A stretch of 49,813 nt of DNA from GCA-2731375 sp047518225 (lineage in GTDB: Bacteria > Pseudomonadota > Alphaproteobacteria > GCA-2731375): the NCBI GenBank assembly GCA_047518225.1, contig JAKZRK010000088.1:1-49813 (forward strand), in the 5' to 3' direction. Below, one piece after another: positions 42,259 through 49,813 of this stretch; the first letter of the stretch is position 1; every line of letters begins with the position of its first letter. The notes under the pieces are model-generated. The model worked only from the letters and a program-made list of their open reading frames with translations, was not told where the DNA came from and did not search any database. The translations under genes were made by a program, and so were the position numbers.

Positions 42259-43437
42259 TTAGAACGAGAACTTCGTACCAATCACAACAACTGTATTGTC
42301 GGCTTCCGTGGAAACCCCGGCGCCGGCACCGCCAGCTGAGTCCTGGAAATCATAGATCTGCAGACCGCCGAACATTTTGATCCCCGGGCCGAGGTTGTAA
42401 GCACCGCCGATGGAGATGTAATCGGTCCCGTCATCACGCGCCGACTTCGTCCCGGCAGTGGCACCTGCGATCTCTTGCTCGAGGCTCATGTAAGCAATGC
42501 CAACCTTCCAGGGTCCCGTGCCATAATCGACACCGATACGCCAGTTGGTCCGGTCCAAACTGGCCGCCGTACTGGCCAGCGGTGCGCCGCCCGGGCCGGA
42601 GATGTCATTCACCCTGGTGTAGCGGCCGCCGATGCGGAAGCCACTAACGCCAACCTGTGCACCGGCGGAATAGCCGTCGACGTCCTTGCCGGCGGCGACG
42701 CCAATAGCGGTGGATTCAGAATCGGAGGTGAAGAAGCTGCCGAACACACGCACGTCCGCTCCACCCACCTTGCCCACGTAATTGGCGGCGACGTCCACCA
42801 ATTCGTTGCCGATGGTGCCGTCAAGTTTCGAGTTGAGCCCGGTAGCGGTGGCATTGTTGCCCGTGTTGTTCTCCGGCATGTAGCTGATACCCAACTGGAA
42901 GCCGCTCATGCGCGGGGTGAAGTAGTTCAACTTCTGTTCCGGAGTGGCCAGAAGAGCCGCATCGCCACCATAAGTATTGATGTACTGATCGTTCACGTTG
43001 GCGTGGGCCGTGTGCGAGGCAAAGTCGCCATGGCCATCAATCATGTCGCCGACCGAACCGCTTGACATCAGCAGGCTGACCCCCCAGGTCTCGCCATACT
43101 CGACGCGGCCAAAGTTACCGGCACTCCAGATGTAGGTGTTATCGATCTGGTCACCGGATGTTTCGCCTTCGAGCTGCACCATCACGCCGAACTTGATACC
43201 GTTGTCCAACGTGGTCTTGCCACTGAAGTAGATTTCAGATTCTTGCCCAAAACCGTGATCGCGGGAGTCCGACTGACCGGTCGCGGCGGTGTTGGCATCA
43301 TTGTCACTGTCACCCAGGTGAATGGCCGCGCGCCAATAGCCGCCCAAGCCCAGCTTGATCTTCTCAGCCGCAACCGCCGTGCCAGCCATCAGGCCAACGG
43401 CCATCAAGGCTGTAGTCCCATATAATATACTTTTCAT
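42259..43437 (-). CDS. General outer-membrane porin
   Basis: A 392-residue porin of the alphaproteobacterial type (Porin_4-like beta-barrel). The signal peptide is at residues 1-23, with cleavage after TAVA. The mature part begins EKIKLGLGGYWRAAI and alternates polar and hydrophobic residues. The last residue is Phe in IGTKFSF, needed for BAM-dependent assembly. It forms trimers for small solutes; ion preference cannot be told. ATG 43437 is chosen because it begins a proper signal peptide and AAGG lies about 8 bases upstream. A dedicated terminator and a sizeable upstream gap suggest an abundant, monocistronic transcript. Confidence 0.92.
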   Translation of the reverse strand: MKSILYGTTALMAVGLMAGTAVAAEKIKLGLGGYWRAAIHLGDSDNDANTAATGQSDSRDHGFGQESEIYFSGKTTLDNGIKFGVMVQLEGETSGDQIDNTYIWSAGNFGRVEYGETWGVSLLMSSGSVGDMIDGHGDFASHTAHANVNDQYINTYGGDAALLATPEQKLNYFTPRMSGFQLGISYMPENNTGNNATATGLNSKLDGTIGNELVDVAANYVGKVGGADVRVFGSFFTSDSESTAIGVAAGKDVDGYSAGAQVGVSGFRIGGRYTRVNDISGPGGAPLASTAASLDRTNWRIGVDYGTGPWKVGIAYMSLEQEIAGATAGTKSARDDGTDYISIGGAYNLGPGIKMFGGLQIYDFQDSAGGAGAGVSTEADNTVVVIGTKFSF

Positions 43438-43615
43438 TGCTTTTACCTTCTCTCTCTTGCTTGGTGGCCATCGCAACACGCGTTACGGGCCGATGAAGCA
43501 TTATCAACTCAATTTCATAGAGCACTTTACAATGGGCAAAGGCAAGTCATCATGGCCGGGACTGTGTCGATAATCGAACACTGTGGTAATGTTGCAACAA
43601 CGCTGGGCGATCCCT

Positions 43616-44182
43616 TCAGGCATCGGCTTCCATCGCCCGCATGACGATGGTGGTTTCAATAATGACGTTGGCATACATCCGCATGGCTTCCTGCAGCGCC
43701 GCCGGCTGTATTTCCCCTCGTTGCAGGCGGCCGCGCCAGGGTTCATCCGGCAATGCATCGAACGACACGATCTCGAAATTCACGCCCAGATACAGTCCCA
43801 GGGGGGTGTTGGGAATGCCCTTTTTACGCCATTCCCGATTGCGCTTTTGCGAAAACATTTCCAGGCCCTGCACGGTGATCGGCCGTACGTGGGTTGGATC
43901 GTTCAGGTAGTGATCATGGCGCGGGTGAGGCACCACGATACGGACCAGGGCGCCGGGACGACAAACGCGCCATAACTCCTTGATTATTGCCAAATAGCCA
44001 TCCGATGTTGCGCCCAGATGTTCCAATACATGACGCATCTGCACTTCCTGGACGCTATTATCCGCCCAGGGCCATGGGATGGCCTCCAGGTCCACCAGCT
44101 CATCGGGTTCGGCGAGCTGGCTCTTATCGACGTTGATCCACCCGGCTTTTTTGTCGAAGCCGCAACCGAGATTAAGACGCAT
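43616..44182 (-). CDS. Class I SAM-dependent methyltransferase
   Basis: A 188-residue methyltransferase. The SAM motif LNLGCGFDKKAGWINVD is at residues 3-19, the second motif DLEAIPWPW near 31-39, and MRHVLEHL near 49-56 is typical of Methyltransf_11-like enzymes acting on small molecules or sugars. ATG 44182 gives the characteristic family start MRLNLGCG. The frame extends to a TTG at 44248. It ends 178 bases before the porin gene. Neighbouring glycosyltransferase and sulfate-activation genes make a surface-polysaccharide role possible, which is inference only. Confidence 0.8.
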   Translation of the reverse strand: MRLNLGCGFDKKAGWINVDKSQLAEPDELVDLEAIPWPWADNSVQEVQMRHVLEHLGATSDGYLAIIKELWRVCRPGALVRIVVPHPRHDHYLNDPTHVRPITVQGLEMFSQKRNREWRKKGIPNTPLGLYLGVNFEIVSFDALPDEPWRGRLQRGEIQPAALQEAMRMYANVIIETTIVMRAMEADA

Positions 44183-44384
44183 CCGACCACTTACATAAGT
44201 TTTAGGGGCCCCTCGGCCTAGTCTAGCCGCCGCTCCGAAGTCTGACAACGCGTCAGTCGTTGTTGCTTGTTGCCCGGTGCGCCTGATCCCACAGGCAAAT
44301 AAACGCTTTCATCCCGCGCTATTCAGTCTTATATCCGGCCTTTTCGGCGTCGAAAGACGATTGCTCCAAGGACAGACTTCCGTC

Positions 44385-46370
44385 ATGAACCATCTCGACG
44401 TTCTGGAAAGCCAGAGCATCTTTATCTTTCGCGAGGCGTTCAACCGCATTGATAAGCTGGCCATGCTGTGGTCCCTGGGCAAAGATTCCAATGTCATGAT
44501 CTGGCTGGCGCGCAAAGCGTTTTTCGGCCACGTGCCATTTCCCGTCATGCATATTGATACGGAAAACAAGTTTCCCGAAATGGATGAGTTCCGAAACCGT
44601 TATGCCGCGGAATGGGGGCTCGATTACATTTCCGTCACTTGTCCGCCATCGGAAGGCCATGGCTTTACAGGCGTTATCGAGGGCCTTCGCCGGGACGAAG
44701 CGGGCGCCACGGCCGGGGAACGCTATTTTTCGCTCCGTGGCGCGCCGGGCGCCGGGAACATCGAGGAACAACCCCCCGAATTCTGGGGCCAGTTCAACAC
44801 CGCCCCTCCGCCGGGTACACATTTGCGCATTCATCCCCTGCTGCATTGGACGGAAATCGACATCTGGCGCTATACCTCGCGCGAAAACATCCCCGCCCTG
44901 CCGCTGTACTTTGCCCGTAGCAGCAAGCGGTACCGTTCGTTGGGCGATGCCCATATGGGCCTATCCCTGGACAGCACCGCCGCCACCATTGCCGAGATCA
45001 TCGCCGAGTTGGAGGCCACGGAAAATTCCCAACCATCCGAACTTTTCCAATCTTCCACTGGGGCCATGGACTGGTATCACAGCCCCGCTATTCTACGGGA
45101 CCTGGATGAGTTCCAGGTTATCACCCAGCCCGGCGGTCTTCCGCTGCGGTTTCCCGTTCAGGACGTCTATCGTTTCGATGACCGGCGGATCATCGCGGGA
45201 CGCATCGAAACCGGTGTCCTGCGGGTGGGCGACAGCTTGCTGTTTTCGCCCGCCAACCGCGTGGGCAAGGTGAAAACCATCGAGGCCTCGGGCCTGCCCG
45301 GGCAAGCCGGCCAGGCCACCCAGGCTAATGCCGGCGAAAGCATCGGCATTACCCTGGAAGAGCAGATTTTGGCGGAACGCGGCGATGTGGCCTCCCACGA
45401 AACCAACCCGCCAAAGGAAACGGACGTTTTCCTGGCCCGGTTGTTCTGGCTGGGCGAGCGGGATCTGGTGGTGGGCAGCCGCTATACCATGAAGCTGAAC
45501 AGGGCCGAGGTGGGCGTAGCGGTGCAATCCATCGAGCGGCTGATCGCCACCGCCGGTCCATCGATCAAGGAAGCCGTGAACGTGGCCCGCGGCGAGGTGG
45601 CCGAGATTACCCTGCGCGCGGACACCATGCAGGCCCTGGATGCCTTTACCGCCTCGCCGCTGACCGGGCGCTTTGTCCTGCTCGATAACGATTGCATCGC
45701 TGGCGGCGGTATCATTTCCATGCAGGGCTATGCCGACCAACGGCATCTCATCGCCCGCCGATCTTCCAATGTTCAGCGGGTGGCGCATGATGTCACGGCG
45801 GAAAACCGGGCTAGCCGCAACGGTCACCAAGGCGGGGTGTTGTGGCTCACCGGTCTGTCGGGGGCCGGTAAATCCACCGTTGCCGTTGGCGTGGAGCGGC
45901 GCTTGTTCGATCTGGGCTATCAGACCTATGTGCTGGACGGCGACAATGTTCGCCACGGCCTGAACGGCGATCTGGGCTTTTCACCGGAAGACCGCGCGGA
46001 AAATATTCGCCGGGTGGGCGAGGTGGCGGGGCTGCTCAGCCGCGCCGGCTTGCTCTGTGTCACGGCCTTTATCTCGCCCTACCGCCTGGACCGCGAGCGC
46101 GCGCGGCTGGCGGGTGGCGATCAATTCGCCGAGATATTTATCAAGGCGGACCTGGCGACCTGCGAACAGCGCGACCCCAAGGGCCTGTACAAAAAGGCCC
46201 GTGCCGGCGAAATCCCCGACTTCACTGGTATTTCAGCACCCTATGAAGCGCCGGAAGCGCCGGAACTGGTGGTTGATACCTCTTCCCTGTCGGTTAAAGA
46301 GGCCGTCGAGCGGGTGGTTGGCTATGTTCAAAGCCGCTTCGCCATTGATGCCAAACGGATGCCGGATTAG
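44385..46370 (+). CDS. Single-chain sulfate activation protein: CysD-like, CysN domains II-III without GTPase, APS kinase
   Basis: The 661-residue protein should activate sulfate to PAPS. Residues 1-212 form a CysD-like ATP sulfurylase catalytic subunit with the PP-loop SLGKDS (30-35), VIEGLRRDE, ERYFSLRG and LHWTEIDIWRY. From about 225, starting AMDWYHSPAILRDLDE, it continues directly with the two EF-Tu-like beta-barrels of CysN (RFPVQDVYRF at 255-264, ITLRADTMQALDAF). The entire CysN GTPase domain, with its P-loop, DTPG and NKxD, is missing. Residues 484-661 are an APS kinase (CysC) with GLSGAGKST (490-498), LDGDNVRHGLNGDLGFS and KARAGEIPDFTGI. ATG 44385 has AAGGA about 12 bases upstream. 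The usual CysD region after the WTE motif is also divergent. Confidence 0.85.
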   Translation: MNHLDVLESQSIFIFREAFNRIDKLAMLWSLGKDSNVMIWLARKAFFGHVPFPVMHIDTENKFPEMDEFRNRYAAEWGLDYISVTCPPSEGHGFTGVIEGLRRDEAGATAGERYFSLRGAPGAGNIEEQPPEFWGQFNTAPPPGTHLRIHPLLHWTEIDIWRYTSRENIPALPLYFARSSKRYRSLGDAHMGLSLDSTAATIAEIIAELEATENSQPSELFQSSTGAMDWYHSPAILRDLDEFQVITQPGGLPLRFPVQDVYRFDDRRIIAGRIETGVLRVGDSLLFSPANRVGKVKTIEASGLPGQAGQATQANAGESIGITLEEQILAERGDVASHETNPPKETDVFLARLFWLGERDLVVGSRYTMKLNRAEVGVAVQSIERLIATAGPSIKEAVNVARGEVAEITLRADTMQALDAFTASPLTGRFVLLDNDCIAGGGIISMQGYADQRHLIARRSSNVQRVAHDVTAENRASRNGHQGGVLWLTGLSGAGKSTVAVGVERRLFDLGYQTYVLDGDNVRHGLNGDLGFSPEDRAENIRRVGEVAGLLSRAGLLCVTAFISPYRLDRERARLAGGDQFAEIFIKADLATCEQRDPKGLYKKARAGEIPDFTGISAPYEAPEAPELVVDTSSLSVKEAVERVVGYVQSRFAIDAKRMPD

Positions 46371-46975
46371 GTCAATTCGAGACCTGAAATTGCAGCAATA
46401 CCTGCCGCGCCGCTGGCTCCCAGCCGGGCCGCGTTGGCGGCCGTGATCCCGCCCAGGCCATAAACGGGCAAGCCCGCCTGCCGGATCAGCCGGGCCAGGC
46501 GCGTGGGGCCAAGGGTCCGGGCGCCGGGATGAGAGGCGGTGGCAAACACCGGCGATAACAGGGCCGCATGGGCGCCCAGGCGCGCCGCCCGCAACAGGGC
46601 TGGCTGGGCATGGGCCGCGGCGGTGATTAGCCAACCCGGTTTGCGGGGCAGGGCAGGGGGCCGGGCCGTCTGCCATTCCGGCAGGTGTACGCCATGGGCG
46701 CCCACCTTCCAGGCCAGGCGCCAATCGCCGGCGATCAACAGGGACAGGCCGCGCCGGCGGCAAAGCGCCATCAGTTCCCGGCCCAAGGCTTCGCGCCCGG
46801 GAACGCCGTAATGACGCAGGATGATGGCGCCGCCTTTGGGCAAGGCGGCTGCGGCCGGCACCGGATCCGCCAGGCGGGTGGCATCCGTCAGCAGGATCAC
46901 GCCGGGCAGTCGGCCAAAATATCCCGCTCCGCGATTGAGTCGGAGGGACAGTTTTGCTAGGTTTGCGGCAGACAT
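46367..46975 (-). CDS. thiE: Thiamine-phosphate synthase / TenI-type protein
   Basis: ThiE joins the pyrimidine and thiazole moieties into thiamine phosphate. This 202-residue TIM-barrel protein has GVHLPEWQT (about 98-106), LLSPVFATASHPGA (near 142-155) and GLGGITAANA (near 179-188), as in ThiE/TenI. The usual Asp/Lys-rich active site is partly altered (HLPEW in place of HLGQxD), so a TenI-like or otherwise divergent activity is possible. ATG 46975 is chosen because MSAANLAKL begins just upstream of the barrel. The open frame to 47425 is a shadow of yggS. It overlaps the end of the sulfate-activation gene as TTAG. Confidence 0.75.
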   Translation of the reverse strand: MSAANLAKLSLRLNRGAGYFGRLPGVILLTDATRLADPVPAAAALPKGGAIILRHYGVPGREALGRELMALCRRRGLSLLIAGDWRLAWKVGAHGVHLPEWQTARPPALPRKPGWLITAAAHAQPALLRAARLGAHAALLSPVFATASHPGARTLGPTRLARLIRQAGLPVYGLGGITAANAARLGASGAAGIAAISGLELT

Positions 46976-46990
46976 AAGGATAAGCATGCC

Positions 46991-47695
46991 ATGACCCCGC
47001 GCGTGGAACCAGCCGCTGAACAGGTAGATGTGGCCGCTAACTTGGCGGACGTCCTGGCCGCGGTCGCGGCGGCGGCCGCCGCCGCTGGCCGCAACCCCGA
47101 AGACACCGCCCTGGTCGCGGTATCGAAAACGCAATCGGCGGAAGCTATATTGTCCGCCATCCAGGCCGGCCAGCGCCGCTTCGGCGAAAACCGGGTACAG
47201 GAAGCGCAAGGCAAATGGCCGGACCTGAAGGCGGCCCACGGTGATCTGCGCCTGCACTTGATCGGACCCCTGCAAACCAACAAGGTGCGGGACGCGGTTG
47301 CCCTGTTCGATGTCATAGAAACCGTGGACCGCCCCAAGCTGGCCCGCGCCCTGGCCCGGGAAATGGCCAAACAGGGCCGGCGGCTGGATTGTTTCATCCA
47401 GGTCAACACGGGGGAAGAGGAACAAAAGGCCGGGGTCTGGCCGGAAGAGGCGGATGACTTTATTGCCCTGGCCCGGGACGAGCTGGCCCTATCCGTGCGC
47501 GGCTTGATGTGCATCCCCCCGGTGGATGAAGAAGGCAGCCTGCATTTCGCCCTGTTGCGGCAAATTGCCCAACGCAATGGTTTGAATGAACTATCCATGG
47601 GCATGAGCGCGGATTACGAGGTGGCGATACGGTTCGGCGCCACCTTGGTCCGGGTAGGTACGGCGATCTTTGGCGCCCGCTTGCCATATCCCTAA
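46991..47695 (+). CDS. yggS: PLP homeostasis protein YggS (PROSC/PLPHP)
   Basis: YggS binds pyridoxal phosphate and keeps its cellular level in balance. The 234-residue protein has VAVSKTQ near 42-48, where Lys forms the Schiff base, FGENRVQEAQGK near 69-80, HLIGPLQTNKV near 93-103, and LSMGMSADYEVAIRFGATLVRVGTAIFG near the C-terminus. The length is normal. AAGGAT lies about 12 bases before ATG. A second ATG at 46986 is out of frame. The start is only 15 bases from the divergent thiE start, so their promoters must overlap the opposite coding regions. Confidence 0.92.
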   Translation: MTPRVEPAAEQVDVAANLADVLAAVAAAAAAAGRNPEDTALVAVSKTQSAEAILSAIQAGQRRFGENRVQEAQGKWPDLKAAHGDLRLHLIGPLQTNKVRDAVALFDVIETVDRPKLARALAREMAKQGRRLDCFIQVNTGEEEQKAGVWPEEADDFIALARDELALSVRGLMCIPPVDEEGSLHFALLRQIAQRNGLNELSMGMSADYEVAIRFGATLVRVGTAIFGARLPYP

Positions 47696-48249
47696 GGGTC
47701 TATCTGGATTTCGCTGTCGTCCGCCAAAAAGGGCAATATGGCCAGCAGGTCAGGGCGCGATAGCGCGACACAGCCTTCGGTGGGGCCGTAATCGGGGCTA
47801 GCGAGATGGATGAATATGGCGCTGCCCCGGCCCGGCACCACCGGGTCGTCGTTATGCCCGGTAATGACCACAAGATCGTACAGCCCATCCGCCCGCCACA
47901 TGCTCTCGGCGCTGGCGCGGTAGGGTAAAGTAACCGCCCTGTTATAGGCGGCGTCGCCGGGATCATCACACCAGCCGTCCATGGCTTGGATTTCCGCCGC
48001 GGGCAGTTTGCTGTCTGGCCGGACCAGCCGGTCGGCCCGATACAACAGCCGGCGCAGGGGATACAAGCCGGCCGGCGTGGCGCCGTCACCTTCCTGCTTG
48101 TCAATACGGATGCCGCCCCGGCCCAGCGCACAACGGTAACGCCGTTTGCCACGATACAACCAGCCGTCGGCGGTTACCTGAAGACGCACGAATTTTGACC
48201 CCTGGATCGATTGCCCTGACTTTACCAAATTATCATACCTTCGTGACAC
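47692..48249 (-). CDS. L,D-transpeptidase (YkuD-like)
   Basis: A 185-residue YkuD-family protein. The active-site region reads FIHLASPDYGPTEGCVALSRPDL (about 144-166), with the His and catalytic Cys in the order expected for L,D-transpeptidases, which cross-link peptidoglycan or attach lipoproteins. There is no signal peptide or membrane anchor at the N-terminus, which is unusual for a periplasmic enzyme. The frame begins with a GTG at 48249, and a TTG at 48228, after GAAGG, is an equally good start. The stop overlaps the yggS stop. Confidence 0.85.
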   Translation of the reverse strand: MSRRYDNLVKSGQSIQGSKFVRLQVTADGWLYRGKRRYRCALGRGGIRIDKQEGDGATPAGLYPLRRLLYRADRLVRPDSKLPAAEIQAMDGWCDDPGDAAYNRAVTLPYRASAESMWRADGLYDLVVITGHNDDPVVPGRGSAIFIHLASPDYGPTEGCVALSRPDLLAILPFLADDSEIQIDP

Positions 48250-48287
48250 GATAAGATTTCAACAGCAAATAGGGAGGGCAATTCGTT

Positions 48288-48656
48288 ATGTCTGAAAGCC
48301 TGTTCCAGCGAATTGGCGGTGCCGCCGCGGTCGACGCGGCGGTGGATCTCTTTTACCGCAAAGTTTTAACGGATCCCGATGTCATGGATTTTTTCGATAC
48401 CACGGATATGGATGACCAGCGGGCCAAGCAAAAATCCTTCCTGACCATGGCGTTTGGCGGGCCGCATGAATATACCGGCCAGGATTTACGCACCGCCCAC
48501 GCGCAATTGGTCACGGATGGCCTGAACGACGGCCATTTCGACAAGGTTGCCGGGCATTTGCAGACGACTTTGGAAGAACTGGAGGTCGATGAAAATTCCA
48601 TTGCCGAGGTCATGGCGATTGCCGGCTGTACCCGGGACGACGTGCTGAACAGATAG
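48288..48656 (+). CDS. Group I truncated haemoglobin (TrHbN-like)
   Basis: A 122-residue truncated globin of the 2-on-2 fold. Tyr23 (B10, in FYRKVL), Phe36 (CD1) and His71 (proximal, in TAHAQL) are in the expected places, and GGP lies after the E helix. Members bind oxygen or nitric oxide, and several act as nitric oxide dioxygenases. A very strong ribosome site AGGGAGGG lies about 9 bases before ATG. The reductase gene begins 6 bases after the stop, so the two probably work as an electron-transfer pair. Confidence 0.9.
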   Translation: MSESLFQRIGGAAAVDAAVDLFYRKVLTDPDVMDFFDTTDMDDQRAKQKSFLTMAFGGPHEYTGQDLRTAHAQLVTDGLNDGHFDKVAGHLQTTLEELEVDENSIAEVMAIAGCTRDDVLNR

Positions 48657-48662
48657 AGGGTC

Positions 48663-49664
48663 ATGGCGAATATAAGTTTTGCCGGCGAAAGACTTGCCCT
48701 GGCGACAGACGAGTCGGTCTTGGAGTGTCTGGAGCGGACGGACCACGAGGTTCCGTTTTCCTGCCGCAACGGGGTTTGCCTGACCTGCATTATGCGGGTG
48801 CGTGCGGGTAGGTTGCCCGCGGCCTCCCAGGCGGGCTTGCGGGAAGGTCAAAAACAGCAAGGCTATTTCCTGCCCTGCGTATGCCGCCCCGACGTTGACC
48901 TGGAGATCGAGGCGCCGACGGACGCGGAGCTGTTCGGCCGCGCCACGGTCAGGGAAATTGCCCATCTATCGGCCAGCATCTGCCGCCTTCGTCTGGAAAC
49001 GGCGACGCCGCTGTTTTATCACGCCGGGCAGTTTATCAACTTGCGCCGTAGGGACGGGCTGGTGCGGTCTTATTCCCTGGCCAGCGTGCCGCGCCTTGAC
49101 GACATCCTTGAATTGCATGTCAAACGCCTGGGCGGGGGCAAGATGAGTAACTGGATTTACAACGACCTAGCGGTCGGCGAACCGCTTGATTTCCACGGCC
49201 CGAACGGGGATTGTTACTATATTGGCGGGGCGCCCGAGCGGCCGTTGTTGTTGATCGGCAACGGCTCCGGCCTGGCGCCGCTTTACGGCATCCTCCGGGA
49301 CGCGTTGGCGGATGGGCATACGGGGCCAATCCATCTGTATCATGGCAGCCGGATGGCCAAGGGCCTTTATTACGGCGATCAATTGCAGGCCCTGGCCCGG
49401 GAACATAAGAATTTTCATTACCACCCCTGCCTGTCCGGCGAAGTCGACGAGGCGGGGTTGAAACCGGGCGCGCGGCCGGGCCGGGCTGAAATGGTGGCCC
49501 TTACCGAACATGGCGATTTGTCGGGCTGGGGGGTCTATCTGTGCGGTTATCCGCCCATGGTGCAGACGGCGAAAAAACTAGCCTTTCTGGCCGGCGCGGC
49601 CCTGCAGGATATCCTCGCGGATCCGTTCGAATTGCAAGACCTGCGCCGCCTGCCGCGCGATTAG
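48663..49664 (+). CDS. Ferredoxin-NAD(P)H reductase, 2Fe-2S / FAD / NAD type
   Basis: A 333-residue electron-transfer protein. An N-terminal plant-type ferredoxin domain has Cys 34, 39, 42 and 72 in FSCRNGVCLTC and PCVC. An FAD-binding domain follows with RSYSLAS (135-141), and an NAD domain contains LIGNGSGLAPLYG near 204-216 and YLCGYPPMV near 291. This order is that of phenol hydroxylase and methane monooxygenase reductases. Because it directly follows the truncated haemoglobin gene, it likely reduces the haem during NO detoxification, which is inference. No oxygenase subunits are seen up to the window edge. Confidence 0.9.
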   Translation: MANISFAGERLALATDESVLECLERTDHEVPFSCRNGVCLTCIMRVRAGRLPAASQAGLREGQKQQGYFLPCVCRPDVDLEIEAPTDAELFGRATVREIAHLSASICRLRLETATPLFYHAGQFINLRRRDGLVRSYSLASVPRLDDILELHVKRLGGGKMSNWIYNDLAVGEPLDFHGPNGDCYYIGGAPERPLLLIGNGSGLAPLYGILRDALADGHTGPIHLYHGSRMAKGLYYGDQLQALAREHKNFHYHPCLSGEVDEAGLKPGARPGRAEMVALTEHGDLSGWGVYLCGYPPMVQTAKKLAFLAGAALQDILADPFELQDLRRLPRD

Positions 49665-49673
49665 TCGATATTC

Positions 49674-49813
49674 TAGTGTCCTGATCGATAAATTGATATG
49701 ATTATGTCTCTATTTGTTTTCAGGAGGCGCGATTGATGGCGAGAGTGGCGGTGACGATCTCTTTGAGCGATGACGAGCGCGCCGAATTGGAGGCGCTGTC
49801 TCGTCGTCGCAAG
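49674..49813 (+). mobile_element. Left end of an IS630-type insertion sequence (cut by window edge)
   Basis: After the reductase gene the sequence turns AT-rich and is followed by the start of a transposase gene. A TA at 49674-49675, next to GTGTCCTGATCG, is a plausible left end because IS630 elements insert at TA. The boundary is a guess, since the right end and inverted repeat are outside the window. Confidence 0.5.
49736..49813 (+). CDS. IS630-family transposase, first 26 residues
   Basis: The frame starts at ATG 49736 with AGGAGG 8 bases upstream and runs off the window. The product begins MARVAVTISLSDDERAELE, the N-terminus typical of IS630-family transposases, just before their helix-turn-helix region. 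The DDE catalytic part is beyond the edge, so integrity cannot be judged. Confidence 0.7.
   Translation, partial: MARVAVTISLSDDERAELEALSRRRK

Noticed and set aside
44277..44384. Upstream extension of the sulfate-activation protein
   Set aside because: The extra 36 residues have no CysD homology; ATG 44385 starts the conserved HLDVLESQSI segment.
46976..47425. Extension of the thiE frame to 352 codons
   Set aside because: The extra part is the antisense of yggS, a clearly real gene.
1..49813. tRNA, rRNA and CRISPR arrays
   Set aside because: No cloverleaf-like, rRNA-like or regularly spaced repeat pattern was noticed by eye; a dedicated scan was not possible.

Overview
This window looks like the chromosomal origin region of a GC-rich alphaproteobacterium, most likely a member of the Rhodospirillales or a close relative. 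That assignment rests on gene content and order: dnaQ-coaE-aroE-maf-ppsR on one side and hemE-hemH-hemJ-rho, mnmE-mnmG-rsmG-parA-parB and holA-lptE-leuS on the other. It is not based on a database search. No rRNA, tRNA or CRISPR array was recognised.

Left arm (1-12.2 kb): the edge of an unidentified gene, a short-chain dehydrogenase, a membrane class III nucleotide cyclase with an overlapping upstream methyltransferase gene, and an MBL-fold hydrolase. Then comes a leftward run of closely packed genes: lutA-lutB-lutC (lactate oxidation), an Smr-domain gene, a GFA-type zinc protein, an XRE regulator and a formamidase-like hydrolase. A roughly 260-bp nested palindromic repeat sits exactly between lutA and lutB. 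mltA and a Tim44-like gene lie upstream.

Centre (12.5-34.3 kb): fxsA and secB read rightward, and dnaQ, coaE, aroE, maf and ppsR read leftward. The maf frame is broken by one extra base in a run of six. The ppsR-hemE interval (18504-18930) holds DnaA-box-like sequences and a very AT-rich block, and is the best candidate for oriC. Caulobacter crescentus has its origin between the same two genes. To its right lie three haem genes, a second dehydrogenase, rho, a quinone oxidoreductase, ogt and a DUF255 protein. Next come a DUF6489-like gene, a nitroreductase, mnmE, mnmG, rsmG and parAB. Two perfect parS palindromes are present, one before mnmG and one inside rsmG.

Right arm (34.3-49.8 kb): holA, lptE, leuS, a DUF3576 lipoprotein and an unrecognised Rhodospirillales-type protein. 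A second 260-bp palindromic repeat follows, then a family-9-like glycosyltransferase that ends in a compact third repeat, a porin with a clear terminator, and a methyltransferase. After these comes an unusual single-chain sulfate-activation protein (CysD-like, CysN barrels without the GTPase, APS kinase). Then follow thiE, yggS, an L,D-transpeptidase, and a truncated haemoglobin paired with a ferredoxin-type reductase. The 5' end of an IS630-type transposase gene closes the window.

Most genes near the candidate origin are transcribed away from it. The most unusual items are the CysD/CysN/CysC fusion without a G domain, the family of TA-flanked nested palindromes, the frameshifted maf, and the oriC/parS layout.
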